Assembly: GCA_002256055.1 (NCBI GenBank)
Contig: NKIE01000129.1
Coordinates: 1-7,522 of the forward strand
Reading direction: 5' to 3'
DNA: 7,522 nucleotides
Source: Pseudomonas sp. PGPPP3
Lineage (GTDB): Bacteria > Pseudomonadota > Gammaproteobacteria > Pseudomonadales > Pseudomonadaceae
The notes under the pieces were generated by a model. The model made no database searches. It was not told the origin of the DNA and saw only the letters and a program-made list of their open reading frames with translations. The stretch's first letter is position 1, and every line of letters begins with the position of its first letter. Positions 1 through 6,333 of the stretch are shown piece by piece. The position numbers were made by a program, and so were the translations under genes.

Positions 1-799
1 GCGGTGTCGACCAGAACTGATGGCGAGGCGGCAGCGGCTCCTCGCGACACACATCCAGCACTGCTCCCGCCAGTTGGCCTGCTTCAAGGGCTGCGATCAG
101 ATCCGCATCGACCACCGCAGCACCCCGCCCGGCATTGATAAACAGTGCGCTGGGTTTGAGCTGCGCCAACAGGCGGGCATCGAACAGATTGGTAGTGGCT
201 GGCGTATCGGGCAGCAGGTTAACCAGGTAATCGGCGTGGGCCGCCTGCTCCGCCAACTGCGACAAACCCACCACCTGCGCGAATGACACTTGCTGGCGAG
301 CCTGACTGGCCACGCCAAATACCCGCACACCGAGGGCGCTGAACACCTGGGCGACGGCGCTGGCAATCTCGCCAGCACCGACCAGCAACATACGCCGCCC
401 CTGCAGGCTGCCCGTCAGGCGCTCGTCCCAATGCCGCTCGGCCTGACTGGCCAGGCGCTCGAGCAGCTGCCGCTCATGGGCCAGCACATAGGTCAGCAGG
501 TATTCGGCCATCAGCGGGCCAAAGATCCCGCTGGCGCGGCTCAGCCGGTAGTCGCGTGGCAGATCGGCTGCCAGCAGCGGGGTGATGCCCGCCCAGGTGG
601 ACTGCAGCCAGTCCGGCTTGAAGCCTTGGCGCAGCAGGCCGACCAGCAGATCCGGCGGCCCTAGCCACAGCGGACAGCTGGAGGCCCAGGCGGCCAACTC
701 GACAGGGTCGTTGCTAACACACAGCTCCAGGTCCGCCGCGGCGGCTGTCAGCAACTCGGCATAAGCGCCGTGCGCGGCGTCGGCAACCAGCAGGCGCAT
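1..799 (-). CDS. D-2-hydroxyacid dehydrogenase, NAD(P)-binding (3' end outside window)
   Basis: This is probably a cytoplasmic NAD(P)H-dependent reductase that interconverts 2-keto acids and D-2-hydroxy acids. Reading back from the ATG at 799 gives 266 residues with no stop before the left edge. The family marks are a substrate-loop STWAG (67-71), a Rossmann dinucleotide-binding loop GAGEIA (141-146), the signature around NAGRG (222-226) with the likely catalytic Arg225, and EEP (253-255) with the likely catalytic Glu. The catalytic His of the family would lie just beyond the window edge. The third glycine of the usual GxGxxG is Ala146. The ATG lies three bases after the stop of the YcgL gene and has no clear Shine-Dalgarno sequence, so translation is probably coupled to the upstream gene. 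The substrate cannot be read from the sequence; glyoxylate/hydroxypyruvate-type reductases are the nearest guess. The family call is secure. Confidence 0.9.
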   Translation of the reverse strand, partial: MRLLVADAAHGAYAELLTAAAADLELCVSNDPVELAAWASSCPLWLGPPDLLVGLLRQGFKPDWLQSTWAGITPLLAADLPRDYRLSRASGIFGPLMAEYLLTYVLAHERQLLERLASQAERHWDERLTGSLQGRRMLLVGAGEIASAVAQVFSALGVRVFGVASQARQQVSFAQVVGLSQLAEQAAHADYLVNLLPDTPATTNLFDARLLAQLKPSALFINAGRGAAVVDADLIAALEAGQLAGAVLDVCREEPLPPRHQFWSTP

Positions 800-802
800 G
801 GC

Positions 803-1096
803 TTAGATAGGGTCGTTACGGCACAGCAACTCTTGCGGTAAGTGCTGGATGTATTCGTCTTCGCCCGGCGGCATTTGCAGGTGATAGCCCTGCTTTTCGA
901 GGTTCTCTAGCACCTGAGCGATATCTTCACGGGCCAGTTTGCGTTCAGGGCTGAGCACCAGGTCGAAGGCGTGAATCGGCGCGCCAAAGGCCACCAACAG
1001 GGCCTCTGGGACTTTCTTCAAGGCCTCGCTGCGCTCGACATACAGGTACATCTCGTTCTTGCGCGGGCTTTTATAGATGGAGCAGATACGTTTCAT
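803..1096 (-). CDS. ycgL: YcgL domain-containing protein (function unknown)
   Basis: This is a small soluble protein of 97 residues, the usual size for the YcgL family. Characteristic parts are the N-terminal strand region [14 protein letters not shown] (7-20), the segment [16 protein letters not shown] (44-59) leading into a helix, and GYHLQMPP (70-77). It has no signal peptide or membrane segment. The ATG overlaps the stop of rnd by four bases. A Shine-Dalgarno AAGGA (minus strand, 1103-1107) sits inside the end of rnd about six bases upstream, which fixes the start and implies translational coupling. The biochemical role of the family is not established. Its tight link to RNase D suggests, by inference only, a job linked to RNA metabolism or simple co-expression. 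The family call is secure. Confidence 0.93.
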   Translation of the reverse strand: MKRICSIYKSPRKNEMYLYVERSEALKKVPEALLVAFGAPIHAFDLVLSPERKLAREDIAQVLENLEKQGYHLQMPPGEDEYIQHLPQELLCRNDPI

Positions 1097-2220
1097 GCGG
1101 TTTCCTTGGCCAGCAGCTCAAGCAGAGCCGGACCCATTAATTCACGCCGCCAGCCACGCAGGGCCTCAGGCAATTGATACGGCCCATTCGGGTAACCGGT
1201 CTTGAGCAATGCATCGAGAATTTTCTTACGCAACATCAACTCGGGCGCCATCTGCAGACGCTCAGCTTCGCGCTGAGCAAAGGCCTTGAGCTTTTTCAAC
1301 AGGGCCGAGGCCTCCAGCGGCAGCGGCTCGGGCAAAGCCGCAGGCCATTGCGCTTCCGGCAGGGCAGCCGCTTGCTTGATCAACTCAAGCAGCTGATTGC
1401 CATCCTGACGCACGGTCCGTGGGTGCATGTCTTCGATGCGCGCCAGGCTCACTAGGTTGTCTGGCTGAGTACGGGCCAGCGGCCACAGGCAATGATCACG
1501 CAGAATATGGCTACGCGGCTTGTTACGGGCGCGCGCTTCGCGCTCGCGCCAGGCACACAGCTCGCGCAGCACGGCGAGCTGCTGGGGCACCAGCTTCCAG
1601 GCCAGCTTGGCCTCGCGATACAACTCTTCGGGGAGCACTTCGCGGCGCATATTGCTGATCAGCTCGGCACCGTCCTCCAGCACAGCGGCGGTTTTCTCAG
1701 CCGACAGCTGCGGTGCCAACTGGCGATAAACCTCGGCCAGGTGCACAGCGTCTTCAGCGGCATAGCTGACCTGCGTCTCGCTCAAGGGCCGCTGCAGCCA
1801 GTCAGAGCGGGTTTCGCCCTTGGGCAGCTCGATGCCAAGCACCGCCTGCACTAGGCGCGAATAGCCCATGGAGAAACCGAGATTGAGGTAAGCCGCCGCC
1901 AGCTGGGTGTCGAACAGCGGCGCCGGCAGGCTGCCGGTCAGGCGCTGCAACACCTCCAGGTCTTCGCTGCAGGCGTGCAAAACCTTGAGCAGCGCCGGGT
2001 TTTCCAGCAGCGCGGCAAACGGTTGCCAGTCGCGGATCAGCAACGGATCGATCAGATAGGCACGTTCGCCATCCCCCACCTGCAGCAAGCCAGCAATCGG
2101 GTAGAAGGTATCCACCCGCATAAATTCGGTATCGAGGGCTACGAACGGCAACTGCTGCCATGCGGCGCAATGCTGCGCCAGGCTGACGTCGTCGCGAATC
2201 CAGTGAATATCGATAGCCAC
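1093..2220 (-). CDS. rnd: Ribonuclease D, 3'-5' exoribonuclease, GTG start
   Basis: RNase D trims the 3' ends of tRNA precursors and other structured RNAs in the cytoplasm. The protein has 375 residues from the GTG, the same length as the E. coli enzyme. All three DEDD exonuclease motifs are present: Exo I with D30 and E32 (in [12 protein letters not shown]), Exo II with D87 (in ACSEDLEVL), and Exo III with Y153 and D157 (in [13 protein letters not shown]), which makes it a DEDDy enzyme. An HRDC domain follows (around 210-290, with [17 protein letters not shown] at 224-240), then a second helical C-terminal domain. The frame stays open for another 26 codons upstream. The GTG at 2220 is preferred because GGGAG lies six bases before it and because the family begins with [14 protein letters not shown] sequence. 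It is the first gene of an operon with ycgL and the dehydrogenase. Confidence 0.95.
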   Translation of the reverse strand: MAIDIHWIRDDVSLAQHCAAWQQLPFVALDTEFMRVDTFYPIAGLLQVGDGERAYLIDPLLIRDWQPFAALLENPALLKVLHACSEDLEVLQRLTGSLPAPLFDTQLAAAYLNLGFSMGYSRLVQAVLGIELPKGETRSDWLQRPLSETQVSYAAEDAVHLAEVYRQLAPQLSAEKTAAVLEDGAELISNMRREVLPEELYREAKLAWKLVPQQLAVLRELCAWREREARARNKPRSHILRDHCLWPLARTQPDNLVSLARIEDMHPRTVRQDGNQLLELIKQAAALPEAQWPAALPEPLPLEASALLKKLKAFAQREAERLQMAPELMLRKKILDALLKTGYPNGPYQLPEALRGWRRELMGPALLELLAKETA

Positions 2221-2226
2221 ACAGCT

Positions 2227-2231
2227 CTCCC
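2227..2231 (-). promoter_or_regulatory. Ribosome binding site deciding the rnd start
   Basis: GGGAG on the minus strand lies six bases upstream of the GTG at 2220. No comparable site precedes the further-upstream in-frame start at 2298. This supports a 375-residue rather than a 401-residue RNase D. Confidence 0.75.
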
Positions 2232-2246
2232 TTATGAATGCCGCGC

Positions 2247-2252
2247 AGTATA
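2247..2252 (-). promoter_or_regulatory. Candidate -10 element for the rnd operon
   Basis: TATACT on the minus strand lies 26 bases before the rnd start codon, which would give a short leader of about 20 bases. It matches the sigma-70 -10 consensus at five of six positions. No good -35 hexamer is found 16-18 bases upstream, so this is a candidate only. Confidence 0.35.
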
Positions 2253-2285
2253 TATCGCCAGCGTCCATAGCCGGGCATTCACGCC

Positions 2286-2314
2286 TTGCTGCGAACAAAT
2301 CAGCTCTCTATGCT
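2286..2314 (+). promoter_or_regulatory. Candidate sigma-70 promoter for the propeller/sulfurtransferase unit
   Basis: TTGCTG (2286-2291) and TATGCT (2309-2314) are separated by 17 bases. They lie upstream of the start at 2354 and would give a leader of roughly 30 bases. The match to consensus is partial (three and four of six), so the main support is spacing and position in the divergent intergenic region. Confidence 0.4.
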
Positions 2315-2353
2315 CGGGCGCTTGTCTCTTCAAGAAGCCAATCAAGGATAGTT

Positions 2354-3415
2354 ATGAACAAGCTTCTGGGCCTTGGCGCCCTGCTCACCGGCGCTGCCGC
2401 CGCGTACCTGATCATCGCCCCAAGCCCGATTGACCCAGTCGCCTGGGAAGCCCCGCCAATCCCGTTGATGAGCGGCGCGCTGGAGCCCAACGACACCCTG
2501 ATGAAAGCCGAACTGATCGGCAAAGGTGCCATCCACGGCCCGGAAGACACTGCCGTGGACGCCGAGGGCCGCCTCTACGCCAGCCTGCACAACGGCCAGG
2601 TGGTGCGCTTTGGCAGCGACGGGCAACCGGCTGTATTCGCCGACACCCAGGGTCGCCCATTGGGCATGGACTTCGACCACCAAGGCAACCTGATCGTGGC
2701 CGACGCCTACAAAGGCCTGCTGAGCATCAATCCACAAGGGCAGATCCGCGTACTCAGCACCACCGCCGGCGGCGTGCCATTTGCCTTTACCGACGATCTG
2801 GACATCGCCAGTGACGGGCGCATCTATTTCAGCGATGCCTCGGACAAGTTCCAGCAACCGGACTACCTGCTCGACCTGCTCGAAGCCCGCCCCCACGGCC
2901 GCCTGCTGCGCTACGCCCCAGCCACTGACAGCACCGAGGTGCTGCTCAAAGACCTGTACTTCGCCAACGGCGTGGCCCTGTCGGCCAACGAAGACTTCGT
3001 TCTGGTCAACGAAACCTACCGCTATCGCATCAGCCGCTATTGGCTGAAAGGTGAAAAAGCAGGCCAGCACGACATTTTCATCGACAACCTGGTGGGTCTG
3101 CCGGACAACCTGCAGGGTGATCGCGCCGGCACCTTCTGGGTCGCCCTGCCCACGCCGCGCCTGGCCGATACCGACCTGCTGCACCGCCACCCCTGGGCCA
3201 AAAATCTGCTGGCCAAGCTGCCCCGCGCCCTGTGGCCCAAACCGCAGAACTACGGCCTGGTGCTGGCCCTCAACGAGAACGGCGAAATCATCCACCGCCT
3301 GCACGACCCCAGCGGCACGCACCTGCGCATGATCACCTCGGCCAAGCCCGTCGGTAATTACCTCTACCTCGGCAGCCTGAACAACGACCGCATCGGCAAG
3401 CTGCAGATCAAGTAA
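2354..3415 (+). CDS. SMP-30/strictosidine synthase-like beta-propeller protein, N-terminally anchored or exported
   Basis: The protein has 353 residues. A short basic start is followed by a hydrophobic segment (about 4-22), a signal anchor or uncleaved signal, so the propeller probably faces the periplasm. The body shows repeating blade-like units such as GPEDTAVDAEGRLYAS (62-77), PLGMDFDHQGNLIVADAYKGL (102-122) and DDLDIASDGRIYFSDAS (147-163). The stretch FANGVALSANEDFVLVNET (203-221), then RISRYWLKG (225-233) and GLPDNLQGDRAGTFWVALP (248-266), is typical of the strictosidine synthase-like family that includes animal APMAP. Those relatives are lactonase- or arylesterase-like or without known activity; a role in alkaloid synthesis is not implied. 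The ATG at 2354 has AAGGA six bases upstream; the frame is open upstream to 2234 but without a better start. It probably shares a transcript with the sulfurtransferase 33 bases downstream. The substrate is unknown. Confidence 0.85.
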   Translation: MNKLLGLGALLTGAAAAYLIIAPSPIDPVAWEAPPIPLMSGALEPNDTLMKAELIGKGAIHGPEDTAVDAEGRLYASLHNGQVVRFGSDGQPAVFADTQGRPLGMDFDHQGNLIVADAYKGLLSINPQGQIRVLSTTAGGVPFAFTDDLDIASDGRIYFSDASDKFQQPDYLLDLLEARPHGRLLRYAPATDSTEVLLKDLYFANGVALSANEDFVLVNETYRYRISRYWLKGEKAGQHDIFIDNLVGLPDNLQGDRAGTFWVALPTPRLADTDLLHRHPWAKNLLAKLPRALWPKPQNYGLVLALNENGEIIHRLHDPSGTHLRMITSAKPVGNYLYLGSLNNDRIGKLQIK

Positions 3416-3448
3416 ACCCAGCCCCCAACACCACCACAGGAGTTCGGT

Positions 3449-4303
3449 ATGCCCATCGCCCAACTGCTCAGCCCGCAACAACTGGCCGAGCGCCTGCAGC
3501 AACCCGGCCTGGTACTGCTCGATTGCCGCTTCGCACTCGACGACCCGGCCTACGGCCTGCGTAGCTATAACGCCGGGCATATTGCCGGCGCTCAATTCGC
3601 CGACCTCGAACGCGACCTGTCGGCCCCGGTGCGCAAGGGCATTACCGGCCGCCATCCGTTGCCCGCTAGCGATGTACTGATCGCCACACTGCAAGCCTGG
3701 GGCATCAAGAACGACAGCCAGATTGTCCTCTATGACGACGGCCCGGGCGCCTTTGCAGCGCGCGCCTGGTGGCTGTTGGCTTGGCTGGGCAAGCAGGACA
3801 ACGTCTGGTTACTGGATGGCGGCCTGCAAGCCTGGAACGCGGCCGGCTTACCGCTGACCGATGCAAGCTCAAGCCCACAGCCAGGCAACTTTAGCGGCCA
3901 GCCCCAGGCCGCACTGGTGCTCGACGCCAGCCAATTGCAACAGCGCCTGGACAGCACGCAACTGACCTTGCTGGACGCCCGTGCCCAGCCGCGCTTTCGC
4001 GGCGAAGTGGAGCCTCTGGACCCGGTCGCCGGACACATCCCCGGCGCCCAGTGCGCGGTGTTTACCGACAACCTCGCCAGCAATGGCGGCTTCTTGCCAG
4101 CGCCGCAGTTGCAACAGCGCTTTGCCGCCCTACTCGGCTCGCGCCCGGCCAGCGATCTGGTGGCCTACTGCGGCTCCGGCGTCACGGCCTGTCACAACCT
4201 GTTTGCCCTGTGCCTGGCCGGCTACCCACTGGCACCGCTGTACGCAGGCTCATGGAGCGAATGGATCACTGACCCGCAGCGACCGGTCGCCACCGGCGAT
4301 TGA
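3449..4303 (+). CDS. sseA: 3-mercaptopyruvate sulfurtransferase / rhodanese-type, two-domain
   Basis: The enzyme transfers sulfane sulfur, from 3-mercaptopyruvate or thiosulfate, to thiol or cyanide acceptors. Its 284 residues make two rhodanese domains, the normal length. The N-terminal domain (about 5-135) has LLDCRF (23-28), the GHIAGAQF motif (43-50) and LLDGGLQAWNAAGLP (121-135). The C-terminal domain (about 155-280) has LLDAR (174-178), RFRGEVEPLDPVAGHIPGA (182-200) and the active-site loop CGSGVTA starting at Cys241. A CGSGVTA loop rather than the basic CRKGVTA form favours mercaptopyruvate over thiosulfate as donor. No export signal is seen, so it is probably cytoplasmic. AGGAG lies six bases before the ATG. 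It is followed by a strong hairpin and is probably the last gene of the unit. The exact donor is inferred from the loop only. Confidence 0.92.
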   Translation: MPIAQLLSPQQLAERLQQPGLVLLDCRFALDDPAYGLRSYNAGHIAGAQFADLERDLSAPVRKGITGRHPLPASDVLIATLQAWGIKNDSQIVLYDDGPGAFAARAWWLLAWLGKQDNVWLLDGGLQAWNAAGLPLTDASSSPQPGNFSGQPQAALVLDASQLQQRLDSTQLTLLDARAQPRFRGEVEPLDPVAGHIPGAQCAVFTDNLASNGGFLPAPQLQQRFAALLGSRPASDLVAYCGSGVTACHNLFALCLAGYPLAPLYAGSWSEWITDPQRPVATGD

Positions 4304-4315
4304 GAGAAACGCCAG

Positions 4316-4346
4316 ATAGCCCGCAGCCTTAAGCGCTGCGGGCTAT
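4316..4346. terminator. GC-rich hairpin after the sulfurtransferase gene
   Basis: A perfect 12-bp inverted repeat (4316-4327 with 4335-4346) encloses a 7-base loop, starting 12 bases after the sulfurtransferase stop. The stem is GC-rich, centred on AGCCCGCAGC / GCTGCGGGCT. There is no clear T run on either side, so it may terminate weakly or protect the mRNA 3' end. Confidence 0.6.
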
Positions 4347-4388
4347 ATAGAAAATAACCAGAAACCCAAAACAGTTTAAAAACAGCCC

Positions 4389-4415
4389 TTTACAGCCGAT
4401 TGATCGCACTACACT
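4389..4415 (+). promoter_or_regulatory. Candidate promoter upstream of the 159-residue gene
   Basis: TTTACA (4389-4394) and TACACT (4410-4415) lie in the AT-richer part of the intergenic gap. The spacer is only 15 bases, shorter than ideal, so this is weak. A start near 4422 would place the hairpin at 4433-4449 inside the leader. Confidence 0.25.
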
Positions 4416-4432
4416 TCAAAACATGCGGCTAA

Positions 4433-4449
4433 CCCCGCTGCCAGCGGGG
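4433..4449 (+). promoter_or_regulatory. Leader hairpin, possible attenuator
   Basis: CCCCGCT and AGCGGGG form a perfect 7-bp stem with a three-base loop, followed by CCTTT. It lies 70 bases before the next start codon. The tail has only three T residues, so it is a weak terminator at best. It could also be a leader structure with no regulatory role. Confidence 0.35.
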
Positions 4450-4519
4450 CCTTTGCCATATCTCGTTCAAACAGCTGCCAAGCGCCCCGGCCCCGCCGAC
4501 CACCTTTTACGAGGGTTTT

Positions 4520-4999
4520 ATGGGTATTGCCGCCAGCGACCTGTGCCAGCACGTGATCCGCCCCACCTTGATCTATCTGGAGCGCTACTCCACCGCTGCC
4601 GAAGCCTTGTTGCTGGGCGCGGCGGCCTGCCAGTCAGCCCTCGGTGCGGTACTCACCGACCGCCGCGGTCATGGCCTTTATCGCATCGGTAGCCAGCGCC
4701 ATGCGCAGCTCTGGGATCAGCACCTGGCGCGCGACCCGGACCTGGCCAGCAAGATCCGCGGTCTGGCCAGCCAGCATGCCTTCCTCAGCGCCCCCCATCT
4801 GGAACTGACGGTCAACCTGCGCTACGCCACGGCGATTGCCTGGATGCTGGTGGAGGCCGCCGACAAGCCGCTGCCCGCCAGCCATGACCTGCTGGGACTG
4901 GCCCGCGTCTGGCGCCAGGTGTTTTACCCCCAAGGCCGTTCGCGGGACTTTATCGACGCCTGGGAGCACTGCATCGGCAAGGTGCCGATTGCGGCCTGA
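4520..4999 (+). CDS. Hypothetical protein, distantly phage lysozyme/transglycosylase-like
   Basis: I cannot name this 159-residue protein with confidence. It has no signal peptide, and hydrophobic stretches such as 25-37 and 103-112 look like buried helices. From memory, the order of motifs resembles small phage or prophage proteins annotated as structural or lysozyme-like: VIRPTL (12-17), a helix ending AEALLLGAAACQSALG (27-42), HGLYRIG (51-57) with HAQLW (61-65), a region NLRYATAIAWML (99-110), then ARVWRQVFYPQGRSRDFIDAW (128-148). In those proteins I would expect Glu-Ser where this one has Gln38-Ser39, so a glycoside-cleaving activity may be lost. GAGGG lies four bases before the ATG. It stands alone behind a hairpin and converges on the glutathione peroxidase gene with only 28 bases between stops. 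Gene reality is well supported by frame and ribosome site; the relationship is an inference. Confidence 0.8.
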   Translation: MGIAASDLCQHVIRPTLIYLERYSTAAEALLLGAAACQSALGAVLTDRRGHGLYRIGSQRHAQLWDQHLARDPDLASKIRGLASQHAFLSAPHLELTVNLRYATAIAWMLVEAADKPLPASHDLLGLARVWRQVFYPQGRSRDFIDAWEHCIGKVPIAA

Positions 5000-5027
5000 A
5001 TCCTAGGTCAATGCGCTCACACGTCAG

Positions 5028-5579
5028 TCAGAGTGGCGAGGCGATGGCCTGCTCCAGCGCTTTGATCAGCGCCGGATCATCCGGTTGGGTCTGACTGGAA
5101 AAACTGGCAATCACCTGGCCCCGGCGATCCACCACGTATTTATAGAAATTCCAGCGCGGCGCACTGCTTTGCGCGGCCAACTGCTTGAACAAGGGAATGG
5201 CCTGCTCCCCCGTCACCACCTGCGGTTCACTCATGGCAAAGGTCACGCCGTAATTGACGTAGCAGACCTTGGCCGTTTCAGCACTGGCATCCGCCTCCTG
5301 ACTGAAGTCGTTGGACGGCACGCCGAGCACCTGCAGCCCTTGGGCCCGATACCTCTGATAGAGCGCCTCCAAGCCCTTGAACTGCGGCGCAAACCCGCAA
5401 TAGCTGGCGGTATTGACCACCAGCAGCGGTTTGCCGGCGAACTGCTGACACAGGTCGATACTGTCCTTGGCGCGCAACCTCGGCAACTCGCCCTGCAGCA
5501 GCGGCCCACAATCAGCCGCCAACACAGGACCGCTCAAGACAGCCAACAACAGACCCAGCATGTATCGACGGATAGGCAT
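5028..5579 (-). CDS. Glutathione peroxidase family protein, exported, Cys-type
   Basis: This is probably a periplasmic peroxidase that reduces hydroperoxides with a thiol donor. From the ATG at 5579 it has 183 residues. A signal peptide occupies about 1-21 ([15 protein letters not shown] then SGPVLA), with likely cleavage before ADCG. The peroxidatic residue is Cys61 in [19 protein letters not shown], a cysteine where animal enzymes carry selenocysteine. The rest of the usual tetrad is present as Gln94 (in VPSNDFSQE), Trp143 and Asn144 (in RWNFYKY). Cys106 in [12 protein letters not shown] is a candidate resolving cysteine, which would make thioredoxin a likelier donor than glutathione; Cys24 and Cys44 are further cysteines near the N-terminus. 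GGAG six bases before 5579 favours this start over the ATG at 5600. No terminator is seen in the 28 bases shared with the convergent gene. Confidence 0.9.
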   Translation of the reverse strand: MPIRRYMLGLLLAVLSGPVLAADCGPLLQGELPRLRAKDSIDLCQQFAGKPLLVVNTASYCGFAPQFKGLEALYQRYRAQGLQVLGVPSNDFSQEADASAETAKVCYVNYGVTFAMSEPQVVTGEQAIPLFKQLAAQSSAPRWNFYKYVVDRRGQVIASFSSQTQPDDPALIKALEQAIASPL

Positions 5580-5611
5580 GGCTCGCTCCAAAGAGTTCAT
5601 CAGTGAATATC

Positions 5612-5646
5612 GTGTAGTTACACAACAGCCTCAGGAGATTACCTGA
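5612..5646. repeat. Two short palindromes upstream of the glutathione peroxidase gene
   Basis: GTGTA-GT-TACAC (5612-5623) and TCAGG-AGATTA-CCTGA (5631-5646) are both perfect five-base-arm inverted repeats. Their centres are 21 bases apart and they lie 33-67 bases before the start at 5579. They could be operator half-sites, but arms this short arise by chance about once in a region of this size. Confidence 0.25.
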
Positions 5647-5730
5647 TTCACCGCGCTCACCACGGCTGCCAAGCCGAAAGATGCACTCACTCAACTAAGC
5701 CAGTAGCGACTTGAGCAGCGAAAGGACGAG

Positions 5731-6252
5731 TCAGAAGTTGTTGGCGAGCTGGCCGCCGGGGATTATCCGCTTGGCGTTCAGGTAGCTGCGCTGCCAATAG
5801 GCCGTCGATAGACTTTCCAGGCGCACCGTCCCGCCACTGGACGGAGCATGGACGAAACGTCCCTCACCGACATAGATACCGGCATGACTGACCTGGCCGC
5901 CGCCTGCAGTGGCAAAGAACACCAGGTCGCCGGTCTGCAGGGCATCGCGGCGCACGTTGGGTACGGGCATGGAGATCAGTTCACGGGTGGAGCGCGGCAG
6001 CTTGATACCGGCAGCATCACGGTACACATAGCCAATCAGGCCGCTGCAATCAAAACCACTCTCAGGAGTGTTACCGCCATAACGGTACGGCGTCCCGACC
6101 AAACCAATAGCGCGCAGTAAAACGTCGTCAGCAACGGGAGGAAACTGCTCGAATGGGGCACTGACAGCAGGAGGAGATGGCGGAGGAGAACTGGCGCAGC
6201 CGCTCAGCAGGGCCACAGCAACAACGAGGGCAACACGGGTTGTTGCTGACAT
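5731..6252 (-). CDS. NlpC/P60 family lipoprotein, cell-wall endopeptidase (copy 1)
   Basis: This is a predicted cysteine peptidase cleaving stem peptides of peptidoglycan. The 173 residues start with a lipoprotein signal ending in the lipobox LLSGC (15-19), lipidated at Cys19. A Pro/Ser-rich linker (21-40) leads to the NlpC/P60 domain (about 45-165). Catalytic Cys69 lies in SGFDCSGLIGYVYRD, His123 in QVSHAGIYVGEGRFVH, and His135 is the likely third polar residue. RSTREL (88-93) and GDLVFF (108-113) are also family marks. No Asp stands at position +2 after the lipid Cys (Ala-Ser follow), which favours outer-membrane sorting. AGGA lies nine bases before the ATG. It is downstream of and paralogous to the next NlpC gene; the 81-bp gap holds a hairpin, so the two may be only partly co-transcribed. 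Substrate bond and partners are unknown. Confidence 0.93.
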   Translation of the reverse strand: MSATTRVALVVAVALLSGCASSPPPSPPAVSAPFEQFPPVADDVLLRAIGLVGTPYRYGGNTPESGFDCSGLIGYVYRDAAGIKLPRSTRELISMPVPNVRRDALQTGDLVFFATAGGGQVSHAGIYVGEGRFVHAPSSGGTVRLESLSTAYWQRSYLNAKRIIPGGQLANNF

Positions 6253-6297
6253 GGAGGACGATCCTGAGGGTGGATGCGCCTTACTTTGCCGGTCGGA

Positions 6298-6323
6298 AGG
6301 CTCTGACGCAAGGGTCAGAGCCT
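6298..6323. terminator. Perfect hairpin between the two NlpC/P60 genes
   Basis: A perfect 10-bp stem (6298-6307 with 6314-6323) encloses a six-base loop and starts ten bases after the stop of the upstream NlpC gene. On the minus strand only scattered T residues follow, so it is probably a weak terminator or an mRNA-stabilising structure that lowers expression of the downstream copy. Confidence 0.55.
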
Positions 6324-6333
6324 CGGGACAGAC

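Noticed and set aside
290..664. Plus-strand frame of 124 codons at the left edge
   Set aside because: It lies wholly within the minus-strand dehydrogenase reading frame, which shows clear family motifs; no ribosome site or domain supports it.
2342..3694. Long antisense frame (450 codons) opposite the propeller gene and into the sulfurtransferase gene
   Set aside because: It is a composition shadow of a GC-rich coding strand; it has low-complexity Val/Gln/Gly content, no recognisable domain, and spans two well-supported genes on the other strand.
4423..4692. Plus-strand frame of 89 codons starting in the leader and overlapping the 159-residue gene
   Set aside because: It is out of frame with the gene that has the ribosome site, lacks its own, and gives a Pro/Arg-rich sequence with no recognisable features.
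5085..5606. Plus-strand frame of 173 codons over the glutathione peroxidase gene
   Set aside because: The opposite strand carries the full peroxidase tetrad and signal peptide, so this frame is a shadow.
5663..5676. Small hairpin CGGCT-GCCA-AGCCG downstream of NlpC copy 1
   Set aside because: Only five base pairs and no T run on either strand; not enough to call a terminator.
5512..5694. Minus-strand frame of 60 codons upstream of the peroxidase gene
   Set aside because: No ribosome site, overlaps the peroxidase signal-peptide region out of frame, and no recognisable sequence.
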